From positions 718,078 through 782,077 of the forward strand of contig MNCI01030123.1 of assembly GCA_015680685.1 (NCBI GenBank): a stretch of DNA of 64,000 nt, given 5' to 3'. This document shows positions 46,013 through 57,546 of the stretch, piece by piece. Under the pieces are notes generated by a model. It saw nothing but the letters and a program-made list of their open reading frames with translations, ran no database searches and was not told where the DNA came from. Source of the DNA: Gnetum montanum (taxonomy: Eukaryota; Streptophyta; Gnetopsida; Gnetales; Gnetaceae). How positions within the stretch are numbered: position 1 is the first letter of the stretch; every line of letters begins with the position of its first letter. The translations under genes and the position numbers were made by a program.

Positions 46013-47489
46013 CACACTAAATTGGCACTACAACATATATTTGTAATGCATATTTATTCGTGGAAATATAAAAAATCATGTTACAAATGCACAAATAATG
46101 TTATTATTATATCATGGGCTTTTGTATATTGACATTATTGTTACAATGGACAAAATATGAATGATGCTAACACCTCATTCATAATTATTATATTATAATT
46201 ATTNTGTTTATAATCATTATATATAATCATTTATGTTTATGATTATAAATATATCAATATATATAATTTAGATTATAAATAACTGAGATAAATATAATCA
46301 TTGGCTCCCTTGCAATGACTTTTTGGCTAGGGGAGATTTATAAATAATTGGTTATTTATGATTATGGCAGGACATGTGCGTTGGTGGAGAGTTCATCATC
46401 ATTTTCCTTGGCATTGGCTAGGATCATCATAGCATGATCTTGTTAGAGATCTTCCCAGGGTCTAGGCTACCAAATGTGCAGAAGTTCTCATTTTAAAAAT
46501 TTACTAGGTTAACAACCATATCATCCATTAGATTTCATCAATCAAAAAATATGTACATAAAGAAAAGGCCTCACTGCATGTAAAAAGGTAAGAAGAAATT
46601 ATCAAATTTAAACTCTTTAAGTCCTCCCAATAAGCAGGAAAAATTGTTAAAATTATGATCAAAGTCAGGATGACATCTCAAATTGGCTAATAATTTTCAT
46701 GTGCTAGCAAAAATGCTAACACTTTTGCATTTTATTAAAATGCATATTGCAAATGAAAGAGTAGTCACAACTGTAACAACTAAACCCATCTACTCCATGG
46801 TAACTGCTGAATTTCAAAGCACAGCCATAGAAATGATAAAACCTACACAAAATATACAAAGAGATAAAGAGAACATGAACTTACAAATGTTCCTTTACAT
46901 TGAAAAATGATGTAGTAAAAGAAGATTACTCAAGATAGTAGTAGAAAATTACGATTTCAGAATTCCCTGCCACTCTAGAAAGCATTAAAAAAAGAATAGA
47001 ACCAAACTTTGGAATGTTTTTGCATTGGGAATGCAAATGTATAGGAAAGCATGCTAAGTACTGATGACTATAGAGCTTAGCTTGAAGTGAAACTATGAAA
47101 ATTGCATAAAATCATCAAAATGTAATGTTCAACACGTTACAACTCACTATAAAAAATTAACAAAAACACACATAAAAAGACTGGCAGAAAGTTTGTTTCT
47201 AGAAGGAGATTCTAATAACCAAAGGCTATTGTTGACATAGAAACTTTAGAAGACCCTTCCATTTAGGCTGCAGTTTCAATTGTAGCCATTATTGTCCTTC
47301 CTCAAATGTCTCTAACTTTACCCCTCATCCTATCCTGCCTACAAAATTTTATACTTAAAACATACATTCAGATAAAGCTACTTAAGAAACATATTGGCCT
47401 AATTCATATATAAATTTTATCAAAAAAAGAAACCTAAATGAAGGGATCTTTTAGCTATTATAACAAAAATTGTATTATGATTCACACCT
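46013..47489. other. AT-rich stretch, no gene seen
   Basis: Includes a TA-rich low-complexity run with an N at 46204. The 75-codon frame at 46683-46910 has no family features. Confidence 0.4.
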
Positions 47490-48217
47490 CCTCTACCTTT
47501 AGGGTCCAAACTACCACAAGTGTAGAAGTTCACATTTTCGTCGTCATCGAGGCTGGTGTTTCCAGCATAGATGAGTGTGAGATTTAGATCTTCCAGTAGT
47601 AGTTCCCCAGAGTAGAGTGAGGTTTTGGCATACTCGCTGCCATCAGCGAACACCATGATGTCCAGGAAGTCATGGTCAAGGGTGCTAGAAACAATGGTCA
47701 TGATTCAGGGCATGAGATTTGAGGTGATGTCAACACTATGTCTGGAGTTTCTGGTTGAGCAAGTGACAAAGACGTGGTAGTAGACTGCAGTAGTGAAGGT
47801 GTCGATGGCGATGCTGTTGGTGTAGTACTATTATAGGTTGTCACCAAGCGAGAGCAAAAGCATGTCAATGCCATCGAACAGAGTGGCATCCATGGCCGCA
47901 AGGATGTCAAAGCTAAGGCAACCATAGTCCCACTAGACCTTGTAGATGGTGATTTGTTCAAGCCAGGCCATGCTGCGGGTAGTGTCGTTGGCATTGTCGA
48001 GCACACTAACATTGACCATGGCATTGCCAGCGATTGTTGATGACATGTGCATGTTGTGGTCCTCAATGTTGAGCAAGGATGCAGTAAGGGCCGACTAGCC
48101 TACTGCAGTATTACTACCTTGGTTAAAGAAGCACATGTCGATGAGCTTGTTATTGTAGTTGAAGCATGGGCCACCATTGTAGGTGCCTTTCCAGCACTCT
48201 AGTGGACCTCCAAAGCT
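47490..48217 (-). pseudogene. Subtilisin-like protease (subtilase) pseudogene
   Basis: One minus-strand frame from 48217 to about 47500 reads WKGTYNGGPCFNYNNKLI, then DHNMHMSSTIAGNA, YKV(*)WDYGCLSFDILAAMD, DGIDMLLLSLGDN, YYTNSIAIDTF, HVFVTCSTRNS, TLDHDFLDIMVFADGSEY and SLYSGELL, ending GSLDPKG. This is the plant subtilase catalytic domain in order: the GHGTH-T-A-S-T histidine region, IL-AA-D, V-x-S-C-S-A-G-N, T-L-D-R-D-F. The His-motif glycines are lost and at least five stops interrupt it. The W of the usual APW motif is a TGA. The Asp and Ser catalytic segments lie outside the fragment. No introns or frameshifts are needed to align it. Confidence 0.88.
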
Positions 48218-48780
48218 GGTTTGGTTGGGCTAGGTGGCCTACAGTAGTATTTGCAGACAAAGACAGAGATAAAATGGAAATGGAATTCTCATTCCCATTA
48301 TGCATTTGGTTGCGTTTGGCCTTTTTATGTGTGCAGCGGGAATACGAAAAGCTATGGCTCTTTGGTTCACATTCTGCGCAACGAGAATATGAAAAGGTGT
48401 GGCTCTTCAATTTATGTTTTTTCCCATTTCATGGGATCTTACATGGCACATGATGTGGAGGGCGTTACTTGGAGGGCAACAAATCCACTCCCCCCTCCTC
48501 CCCTATCCTGCGAGATGAGTTGGCCTCTCAGCCAAAACAATGATGATATAGAGAGTTTGAACATGTGCAATGAAAATTAGATAATGAACATATTATAAAA
48601 AAAGGTTACTACATTACTATTCTAGGAAAGCCATGGAAAAGAAGACAAAAAATTCATAGGAAAAAATAATTAAAGATTTTTTGAAAAATATTTCAAATGA
48701 ACAAAGATCAAACTCTTCATAGATGTGAATAACGAAAAATCACTTATGTACTCAACTCCATTTTGTTGGAACAATGTTAT
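48218..48780. other. Flank of the subtilase pseudogene, small 45-bp duplication
   Basis: 'gaatacgaaaagctatggctc' at 48340 recurs with changes at 48385, 45 bases later. Overlapping frames on both strands here are by-products of that duplication. Confidence 0.5.
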
Positions 48781-50900
48781 GATGATGCTGATGATTACAT
48801 GTTAATGCAGATGGGCATATTTAGGTCATCTTTGCAAGCATGCTATCAAGGTTCTAATCATTTTTAAAAGTTATGAAAAGACATTCAAGTTTCATTTCTA
48901 GAATGAATTTTTTAACAAACAAAACATTCTTGATTTAAACTTAATAGGTTCTAAAGATATCTTTATTCCAAATCATATTATTATTTTAGCATTATTTACT
49001 TTTTTATAATTACATAAAAAGATATTCTTAGAATTAGCTTATGAATAATAATATATGAAATGTGAAAATTCTAGAATTGAAGAAATAAAATTAGCTAGAG
49101 AAAAGTTAAATAATTTGATGTCTAATTTTATGAGTCAAGCTCAAGATGATATTGAAGAGATATGTAAAATTAAAGTAGATTTTCACAAGTGGACCTCAAA
49201 TTACTCATTTCCAGTTATAAAAGTGAGGTTGGTAAGTAATACATGACTTTTTAACTATATTAGTCCTTCTAAAAATAAGAAGAAAACAAGTTTCAATTGA
49301 GAAAAAGAAGTAATTTACATGCTTTTACAAAGTCTAATTCTACCATTCAAGATGTTGTGGATGAGAATGAAGATGAAAGTAACTCTCAATAATTATGAGA
49401 TAGTTTATATTTTATTTAATAATAATACCAATTCTTTAATTCAAATAATTATAAGATATATAAATTTTATTATTTTTTATTTTTACAAAAATTTCATTAT
49501 GGTATTGAATGTACTAAGACTTGATTGACTTAGAATATTGTTAAACTGTAGGCAAGAAGATTATTTTTCATATTTACAACAACATATAAGTTCAAAAAAT
49601 GCAAAATAATATAGAGATTAAAATTTAATTGTGATACTTACAACCTATTTTTACAAGCTTAATTTCAAATAAAAAGAAGAGCTATTGTGCTAGTTTTTTA
49701 TATTCATGAGTATTAGCAAGACATTTGTAAGTTTAATTTCAAACACACAAAAAAAGTTACTATATTATTTTTCTTTCAATGTTCAAGGATATTAATAAAA
49801 GTTTTACGATATTGTTTTTTTTATATTCAAGGCTATTGGCAAAACATTTTCAAATTTAATCTTAAGCACAAAGAAACATTTTTTGTATTGTCTTTTTTCT
49901 TTTAAATGTTGAGGGAGACTATTTATAGAATGTTTGCAGGCTTAATCTCATAATGAAAGAAAAGTTATTGTACTATTTTTTAATGTTTCACACTATTAGA
50001 AAAACATTTGTAGGCTAAATAATGGTCCAAAAAAAGTTATTATACTATTTGTTCTATGTTTGAGGCTATAATCAAGCATTTCCTAAATGCAAATTAAAGT
50101 TAAACTTATTTATGTTTTAAAATAAAATGGAATGTTTGTTATTAAAAATAGCAAATTACACATTTGAGAATAGTTGAAAGATGCAATATTTATTTGAAAA
50201 TATTATTGCTATATTGCATTGTCAAACCAAGTAATTAATGATCTTTTATCAACTTATGTGACTTTTAGGATATTGCTTGATGTATAATAATAGTCATTTT
50301 CATCTAAAGTTTTTTAGTCATTTATGTCTTTTCTCCATTTTAACACTAATAGGATTGTTAAATTCAAAGGAAGAATGCATATAGATAGTATATATTGTAA
50401 TATTGTAATGCCACTATTTGAAAAAGTTTCTTGTTTAGTAATTGAATTGCCTTCATTCCCTATTGGGAAGCTTAGAGAGTTAAACTATATGAAGGCTAAG
50501 GAGATAGAGCAAATGTTGAAAAAAGAACCTTTACTATAATAGAAAAGTGTGTGAGTCAAAGTCAATTATTTTTAATTATGAATATCTTCAAACCTTAAAT
50601 TTAATAGGTAAGTTTGCCATTCAAAGTAAGCAATTTTTATCTTCAACTCTATAGTATTGTGGGTTGTGAATAACATATATTTCATGGATAACACATTTTG
50701 TAGATGATAATTCACACACTACTATGGACAGTGATATTTTCTCCAATAGTTTTTAGGAATGATGAATAACTATAGTATAATTTGTTTCTTCAATGATAGC
50801 ACAAAAGAAATATTTTTTAGCAAGATTTCTTGCTTTTATATAGTTTGATACTATTTTAGTTAGCATGATAGTTGTAAGTTTTTGATTTGGCTATTGTGGA
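48781..50900 (+). other. AT-rich stretch with two protein-like short frames
   Basis: The frame at 49055-49246 (KCENSRIEEIKLAREKLNNL...) is hydrophilic and coiled-coil-like. The frame at 50324-50539 contains MPLFEKVSCLVIELPSFPIG and LNYMKAKEIEQMLKKEP. Both read as true protein sequence, unlike neighbouring frames, and could be exons or remains of one gene. I recognise neither. The rest is low-complexity, with 'aaaaagttattgtactattttt' recurring in diverged form from 49680 to 50050 at roughly 85-95 base intervals. Confidence 0.35.
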
Positions 50901-53561
50901 AGCATAACATTTGTAGGAGGATCTGTCATAGAAGAAACTTGTTTGGATGAAGTCCTTGCTCTATCGGCTTTTTCTAGGCTTTTCTTGAAGAAAAGACGTT
51001 TCCTCAATTTTCCTTTAGTGTTCCTGGTATGATCCTCTCTTTGTATATTCACTACCCTTGTAGAACTTTTTTGCTAAGGTTGTGATGGAAATTCTCCTTT
51101 CGTAATAGATGGTGATATTGGTGGTAGAGAATTAGGATTTGGGATTGATGAACCAATTTTTGGTTGATGTGCATAAGAATTAGGATCCATTCTTGGATTA
51201 GTGAGCCTATAATGCTCTGGTGGATAGTAGTGAGAGGAAGTTTGGACTAAAGCATTTTCTAGAGAGATTGGACATTGAACATAATAACCATAAGGATCAG
51301 TTTGCCTGTATGGATATTACTACCTTGGTGGTGGCATTCCCCACACTTGTGATTTTTGCCACTACTATTGGTATTACTCTTGTGGCTGAGGATAGGCTTC
51401 GCTTGGATAGTATGATGGTTGGAAGGATTATCTAAGGTTACCCTGTGGATAAGGTAATCATTTTGGCATTTTCTTTCTGACAAATCTTGGATTAAGTGCA
51501 TATGCCCTAGACTCTTGCAAATGGACCATGATAGGACAACATCCCTTAGGATGTTCATATTGGCACACCTTGCATCCTTCTTCATCTTTTGAATTGGAGT
51601 TTGTAAATTTCTCAACTGTAACAACTTTTCCCTTGTTCTTATTATTCTCTTGCTTGTTATTCTCTTGTCCATTATCTCTTTTTTTCTTTATTCTTGTTTA
51701 GGACTTGTTCAGTCTTCTCCTACACTATCTTAAGAGTTGTAGTGAATTTCTCATCTACTAAGTCCCACATCTTCTCTACCTTTGTTGTAATATCATTGAA
51801 TGATTTCTACATAGGTAGAGTCTTATTTTGAATGACATCCTCTAAAGTTTCTTCTTCTTGTCAATGACACATTCTAACATCTCTTTTTCTTATTGTAGGA
51901 TCTTGATTGTATTTCTTAGCTGATTCCCTTTTCTTTAATTCTTCTTCTTCTTTGGCTACCTAGTCTATCAACCTTTGAATTTAGTGGACTATCATTTTTG
52001 ATTTCCTTGCGCATATATCCCAAGAGTTTCTCTAGTCTTGTTCCTTAACCTATCAATAATATGTCGTAGTTGTTCCCTTTGCAAAAATATATGGCGTAGA
52101 CATCTAAGTAGTAAAGAATAATATTTGCCCATTGCTACATCAATGGATTCATGTATCCCTTACTTCCATCCTTGGATTTGTTTCTTTATATTGGATGCAC
52201 TTGAATAGGTATGATACTTATCGTTGAAGATCTTCAACATGGTACTCCATCTTTGGATTGATTTTGGCTCTAGGAACCAGTACTAGCTTTCTGCTTTCTT
52301 GATGAGAGTTCTTAGAAATAACTTTAACTTCTTCCAATCACTCTTGATATTTTGAAGGACATAGAAATTTTCAAATGCTTGAAGATGATGCTGTGGAACT
52401 ACATTTTATCCACCTTAAAATTTAAAAATATTGTTCATGTCCAGTCACTTTATGCAACTATCTCTTACATGCTTGGTATGGATATACATTGCTTCTCTAA
52501 TGTTAATCATGCTGCAAGTGGCCAATGGGGTTTCTTCATGATTGTCAAGTTCATAGGCTTGGTTGTAGTTGTGAATCTTTTTGTGCTCATAGTGTTGTTC
52601 CCTTTTCTCATGCCTAATTCTATTTCTTTATTGTTCATAGTCATCATCTTCTTCGTTAGGATATCTTCTTTAGTATGCATGTCCATCATGATCCCTTTGT
52701 CTTTCCCTATCATAGTCTCTAGGTCTTTATTTTCTCTTTTTGGATTCTACTAAGGATTGTGAAGAAGAAGAAGAAGCAGTTGGAGAACAAGGCTAGCTAG
52801 TTCTCCTTTTGTGACTCCTTAATTCATTGTCTTGTGGTTTTACAGTAGCTCTAAGCCTTAAGCTCCACCTATATTTGGAGTCTTCTGCATCTCTTCTAAG
52901 TATTTCCACAAGGACTAAATGCAATTATATTTTGACAGGCTCCTCTAGGTGAATGATAGTGTCTGTGAATCATATTCATGGTTTTGATGAAGTTTTTCCA
53001 TTAGAATGTATCATCATTGATTTCTTCTAGGACAACATTGTGGGCTACTTTCTTTTGTTTATTGTTCTTATGTATTATCTCCATAGTAGCATCCCTTCTT
53101 ACTTGTGCTTCTGTGGGTTGATATGGCCTAGTCATATGTTTCATAACATGATATTCTTCCTGTGCATGGTCAAGGTTCAACCTCATTAAGGTTTATTGCA
53201 GCATTGATGGTACTCAATGTTCAGGAGGAAAAAGTACGTTGCCCTACAAATCTCTTCACGTTAGCTATTTATCCTATAAAAGATAAATGTGAAATCAAGA
53301 TAATATGGATTTGTATAAGAATACAAAATTCTAGTTTGCATGTGCGCACTACAGTGTTCTTCATCATGTCTTTTGTCATAACACCTTTTTGTTTCTTTGG
53401 TAGGTGGTAACTTTTCCTTAAGTGTCGAAGTTGTGTTATATGTTTGATGCTCTTAAGTATGCGTGTGTATTAAATGATTGATTAAAAATGTGAAAACAAA
53501 GCTTTATGAGTTTTGATACAAAGAACTTTGTAAGATCAGCTACTAAGCAAACATTGACACA
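50901..53561 (-). pseudogene. Ty3-type gag polyprotein remnant
   Basis: Downstream of the primer-binding site on the minus strand: HAQEEYHVMKHMTRPYQPTE (53160-53100) and a charged Arg/Asp/His-rich region around 52720-52500. A Retrotrans_gag-like segment follows at about 52370-52010: WKKLKLFLRTLIKKAES, SIQRWSTMLKIFNDKYHTYS, IKKQIQGWK. A Cys/His cluster EGCKVCQYEHPKGCCP lies near 51560, then a Pro/Tyr/Gln-rich segment to 51100. Several stops and frame changes; no protease or RT follows before 50900. A nearly complete but dead gag. Confidence 0.65.
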
Positions 53562-53579
53562 TCCTTGACAACAACGCCA
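53562..53579 (-). promoter_or_regulatory. Decayed retrotransposon primer-binding site
   Basis: The minus strand reads TGGCGTTGTTGTCAAGGA directly after the LTR end. I recall TGGCGCCGTTGCCGGGGA as the usual site in Athila/Tat-type Ty3 elements. All differences are C-to-T or G-to-A transitions, as expected for methylated, decaying DNA. Confidence 0.6.
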
Positions 53580-53580
53580 A

Positions 53581-53745
53581 TGATGAGCAGTAGGGTATCC
53601 CAACACTCCACCATACAAGTCATGAGTGCATGCACCGACTAGATCATAATTCGTGGATGGACAATGTAAGTATGTTAGGAGTTGATAATTGGTTCGTGAT
53701 TGTTGATTCTCACTTCAAGTTAGTGAAGTACAAGTGTATGGTTTA
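53581..53745 (-). mobile_element. 5' LTR end of the gag element, family L2
   Basis: Inverted counterpart of 41355-41522. It ends in TCATCA one base before the primer-binding site. The outer LTR end beyond 53745 could not be placed. Confidence 0.65.
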
Positions 53746-53944
53746 ACTCTAACTAAGGCATATGATATGTTGACGTTGTAGGCTCAATTCTTTCCTAAGT
53801 GCTTCTATAATAAAAGATGAGAATAAAATCTAAAACTAAGTGATCATAGAAATATAAATCTATTCTAGCCTATGGTGATGAGTAGCCATTCTTGGCTTGT
53901 CGTACATGTTTTGGGCTTATGTAACCATTACTAGGATTAACAAG

Positions 53945-54518
53945 TGTCACATCCCCATTTCCAAATGATGCTGCTGCCTAATGAAGATGGAGTCTTTTCA
54001 TAACAAGTGTTATAGTTATATTAACAAGATCCTAAAGGGTAGTTGTGATTAAGACCTAAAAGGACATGTTGTAATAACAAATGTGTCTCTTAAGGTAACA
54101 TTTGGGAGTTTGACCTAAGGCATTCATACCTAGGGTTAGAGGTTGTGTCAGCATGGACTGGTAGATCCAATACAGGCAAGTCACAAGAGTTGGGTGAAGT
54201 GGGATAGGAAGTGGGCTAGCCATCCCTTCTAGTTGGGTTATAGGCCTAATTGTAGTGGTAGTGTTTGATTGCCTCTAAGGGATATATGCCAAGGGAAGAA
54301 AACCCCAAGGAACATTATCAAAGCATGATCAAGATATGCTATTCCATATCAATAAAGCATTCTTTTCTTTCTCTTTCTGCATTTTTCCTATTATTTCCTT
54401 TATACATAATGTCAAATATCATATATATTTTACATTTGGTATATTTTATTTATATGCACAATGTCTAATATATTGTATATTTGATGTTTTCCATGACATC
54501 CAGGGATGTGATGTTTCA
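53945..54518 (+). mobile_element. LTR of about 574 bp, family L1 (third copy)
   Basis: Proposed ends TGTCACATCCCC at 53945 and GGGATGTGATGTTTCA at 54518 are imperfectly inverted, as LTR ends are. The last 330 bases match the copies at 31.98 and 41.54 kb. A primer-binding site follows two bases later, so this is a 5' LTR in plus orientation. The 5' limit rests only on the inverted ends. Confidence 0.65.
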
Positions 54519-54520
54519 AT

Positions 54521-54532
54521 TGGTATCAGAGC
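54521..54532 (+). promoter_or_regulatory. Primer-binding site, initiator tRNA-Met type
   Basis: TGGTATCAGAGC is the standard plant LTR-retrotransposon site complementary to the 3' end of initiator tRNA-Met. It lies two bases after the LTR end. Confidence 0.9.
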
Positions 54533-55792
54533 AAACCATGACCCAAGGGCCATTTAGAATCATGGGCCAACTACAACATGAATTTGATGATGAACCTTGA
54601 AGCCACAACATAGGGAAAGCCATTGATCATCACCATATGTACCATATGTTTGTGATATAAGTCATAAGATACATTTTCATTGATTTTATGAATAATGGAT
54701 CAAGCATCTAGATTCTAGCAACCAACAAAATTCTTTCATGGATATCATTAACCAATGAAGATTTGATCACATCTCATCAAGATTCATCAATTACAAGAGA
54801 TGTTGGTAAGACAATAATACACCAGTCTAGTAACTCTTATCCATATGAATACTATAATTATTAATTGATTAGGGTCATTGTTAAACTTCTTTTAAAGAAA
54901 GTTAGTAACCATGGTCTAAATTGATCTTGTTTTGTTGAAATTCACTATCCAAGTAATCTAAAAGATTTCAAGTTACCATATGTTAGCCTAGAAATGTCAG
55001 TTCAACAAAAAGTTTGGTCTTTTTAATTTATGAAAAATCAACCTTATTTTTGAACCCTAAGACTATGTCCAGTGCATAGCACTCATCGAGATGATTCCAA
55101 CGGTACAAATTTTGTTTTGATTGAACTTACGATTTGGGAGATATTGATGTTTAAAGTTTCTTGTTATTTATTATTATTTAAAAAAATTCCAAAAATTTAG
55201 GATTGGGAATTAACTCGGAATCATCGTTTACCCATATTGAACCCACACCCTATCAGCAGCCAAATCATCACATCAACTACTGAGTCAAAGTGGAATACAA
55301 TAAGAATAAAAAGTTAAAAAAATTTTAAATTTTTAAATGGGAGGTCATGGGTTCAGCCCCAAGCCCCAACTTACTTTTATTTAAAAAAAAATTAAAAAAA
55401 AATTTAAGTAGGAGGTTGTGGGTTCTAATCCCAACCTCCCACCTTTTAAATATATAATAATAATAAAAAATAAATAAATAAAATAAAAAATAATAAAATT
55501 TCAACCTAAAAGAATTTGCAGATCGCATAGTCCCAACAGGAGCTGCGCCAACCATGCAAGGGCCACTAGGCCCTGTAGGCCATGTTGCCCCTAATAGGGC
55601 CACCATAGCATGCAAACTGCTTACGGTTGCTATCAAGCCATGTCTACCACCCACCACACACCATGCGGAACTACCCTCTGTACATGGTACCCTGTGCCAC
55701 CAGCCATGCACACCCTTTCGTTGTGCCTATGTGTCATTCTCTACCATGTTCTTCACCCTGTGCATGTACCCTCAGCCACCTTCAACACTGCC
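54533..55792. other. Internal remnant and low-complexity stretch
   Basis: No gag frame survives after the primer-binding site. At 55338-55360 and 55410-55437 two similar strings, 'gaggtcatgggttcagcccc' and 'gaggttgtgggttctaatcc', resemble Pol III B-boxes 72 bases apart, each followed by A-rich sequence. This suggests SINE tails, but no A-box is seen. From 55540 base composition becomes C-rich. Confidence 0.4.
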
Positions 55793-56140
55793 GATTATTG
55801 CCTCTTGTATCATCGATCATCACCTCCCATGCCGTTGAACATCATCTTTCATGTTGTTGAACATTGCCTCTCCTATTGGTGATCATTGCCTCCCCTATCG
55901 CTGAACATTGCCTCCCATGTCGTTGATCATTACCTCCCCTACTACCAAACATTTCCTCCCTTGTCGTTGAACATCACCTTCCATGCCATCGATCATCACC
56001 TCCCTTACTGCCAAACATTACCTTCCATGCTACCGATCATCACCTCCTCTACCACCAAACATCACCTCCCATGTTGTCGATCATCACCTCCTGTGCTATC
56101 GATCATTGCCTCCCTTGCCACTAATCATCACCTCTCCCTA
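55793..56140 (+). repeat. 22-bp minisatellite, about 15.8 copies
   Basis: Unit 'gatcatcacctcccatgccg' plus two bases, alternating with 'gaacat...' and 'aaacat...' variants. Starts fall on an exact 22-base grid from 55793 to 56123 without a single indel, though sequence varies up to about a third per unit. Because 22 is not a multiple of three, all three plus-strand frames stay partly open and give overlapping Pro/His/Ser-rich frames that are not genes. Confidence 0.93.
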
Positions 56141-56190
56141 CGATGCCAAAAAAACCCTCATTGTTAATGCATTTGGGACTATGTAGGCTT

Positions 56191-56380
56191 GCGAAGGGTC
56201 GTGCAGGCTCTGCGAAGAGCCATGTGTGCCTAGTGATGGGTCATGCAAGCCCTAAAAAGGATTGTGCAGGCCCAGTGGAGGGTTGTGTAGCCCCAAAGGA
56301 GGCAACATGGGCCCTAACATGGGCCTTGCATGCCCCTAGGGGGTGGGCCACATAGGCCCTAGGGAGTGCTGTGCAAACCC
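56191..56380 (+). repeat. 21-bp minisatellite, about nine copies
   Basis: Units such as 'gcgaagggtcgtgcaggctc' plus one base start at 56191, 56212, 56233, 56254, 56275, 56296, 56317 and about 56340 and 56361 (one unit is 2 bases longer). Sequence is unrelated to the 22-bp array 50 bases upstream. The 56143-56355 frame is open because of the 21-base period. Confidence 0.82.
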
Positions 56381-57546
56381 AACATAGCACAACCCCCACC
56401 ATCATCGATGTTAGTATTTGCTATTGTCACCAACGTGCACCTCCTTGCCTACTGCTGCCCTCTTCAACATGTCTAGCTTGGCCATTGATGTCACCTAGCA
56501 ACCACCTAGGCCATCATCGGTGCACCACCATGGTTGTTTCCATCATTCCTATTGCCACATAACAGGAAAATTGTCCATTAGTGCACGAAAAATTTAAAAT
56601 TCTTGTTAATTAATGGAAATTTCGAAATGCTTGTGAGCTGATGGAAAATTAAAAATTTCCATCATGAAGCCATTAATTTAAATTGTAAATGCACAAGAAT
56701 AAATTTTGAAAATAGAATTTGGTGCATTGGTAGCAACAGAGACAAAAATTCCATAATTAAGTGCGCTTGCATTGGAGGAGAACTAGGATTGGTGAGCTCT
56801 TAGGAAGTCTTGTTTTTCATGTTAAAGATTTTAGACTCCACAAGCCATAACTTTTGATTTTGAAAGCCTTTTTTGATAAACGAAGAGTAATTCCTATAGA
56901 TTTCAATGTTCCAAACCCAATGGTGAAGTCAGATCCATCCCAAGGAAACCCAAAAATTAGTTTTTACTCCTTGCCCAACATAGTATCTCAACATCCTCAA
57001 AAGCTTAATTTTCACAAAACTCAAGCATACGATGTCCATTTCAACATATGAATAGTCATTTCCAAGATTTTTCACCCTTCTAAACTCAATGGTGAGGTTA
57101 GATTTATCATTCGGATATCCAGTAATTTGATGATGTCATAAATTCAACCTTTTGGGCTTTTCGATTTAGTGCATAACCCTTACAGATAGTCTTAAGATTA
57201 CTATGGCATGTCATTAATTACACTACGAGAGTTAGTGTTCTTAAGGGGGTAGAAAGTTTGTTAAGAATTAGATAATATAGTTACATATTACTAAAATTAT
57301 ATGATGTCATTAAATATTACTAAAATTAGATGATGTAGTTAAATTAGTTAGAGAATTAGTTACTGTATTAGTATCAATTGATTATCAGTTGATAAATCAG
57401 TTGATGTATCAGTTGAAGAATGAGTTGATGAAACAAAATGATTTTTAACAATTAGAAAGATATATATCAACTTGTTGTGCAACCAAAAAATATGATAGAA
57501 CAACATGGAGAATCATAATCTTATTTCCACAAGGTGTATGATACCC
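56381..57546. other. Stretch between minisatellites and the CCR4-like pseudogene
   Basis: No gene seen. Near 57360-57425 'tcagttgat(g/a)' recurs four to five times; near 57275-57340 'attactaaaattaga/tatgat' occurs twice. Confidence 0.4.

Noticed and set aside
45851-46132. 93-codon frame with internal peptide repeats
   Set aside because: It is explained by the 114-bp tandem repeat, whose length is divisible by three.
55338-55437. tRNA genes
   Set aside because: Only B-box-like strings are present, without a foldable cloverleaf.
55554-56186. Overlapping Pro/His/Ser-rich frames over the 22-bp array
   Set aside because: All three plus frames are open because of the repeat; none extends meaningfully into unique sequence.
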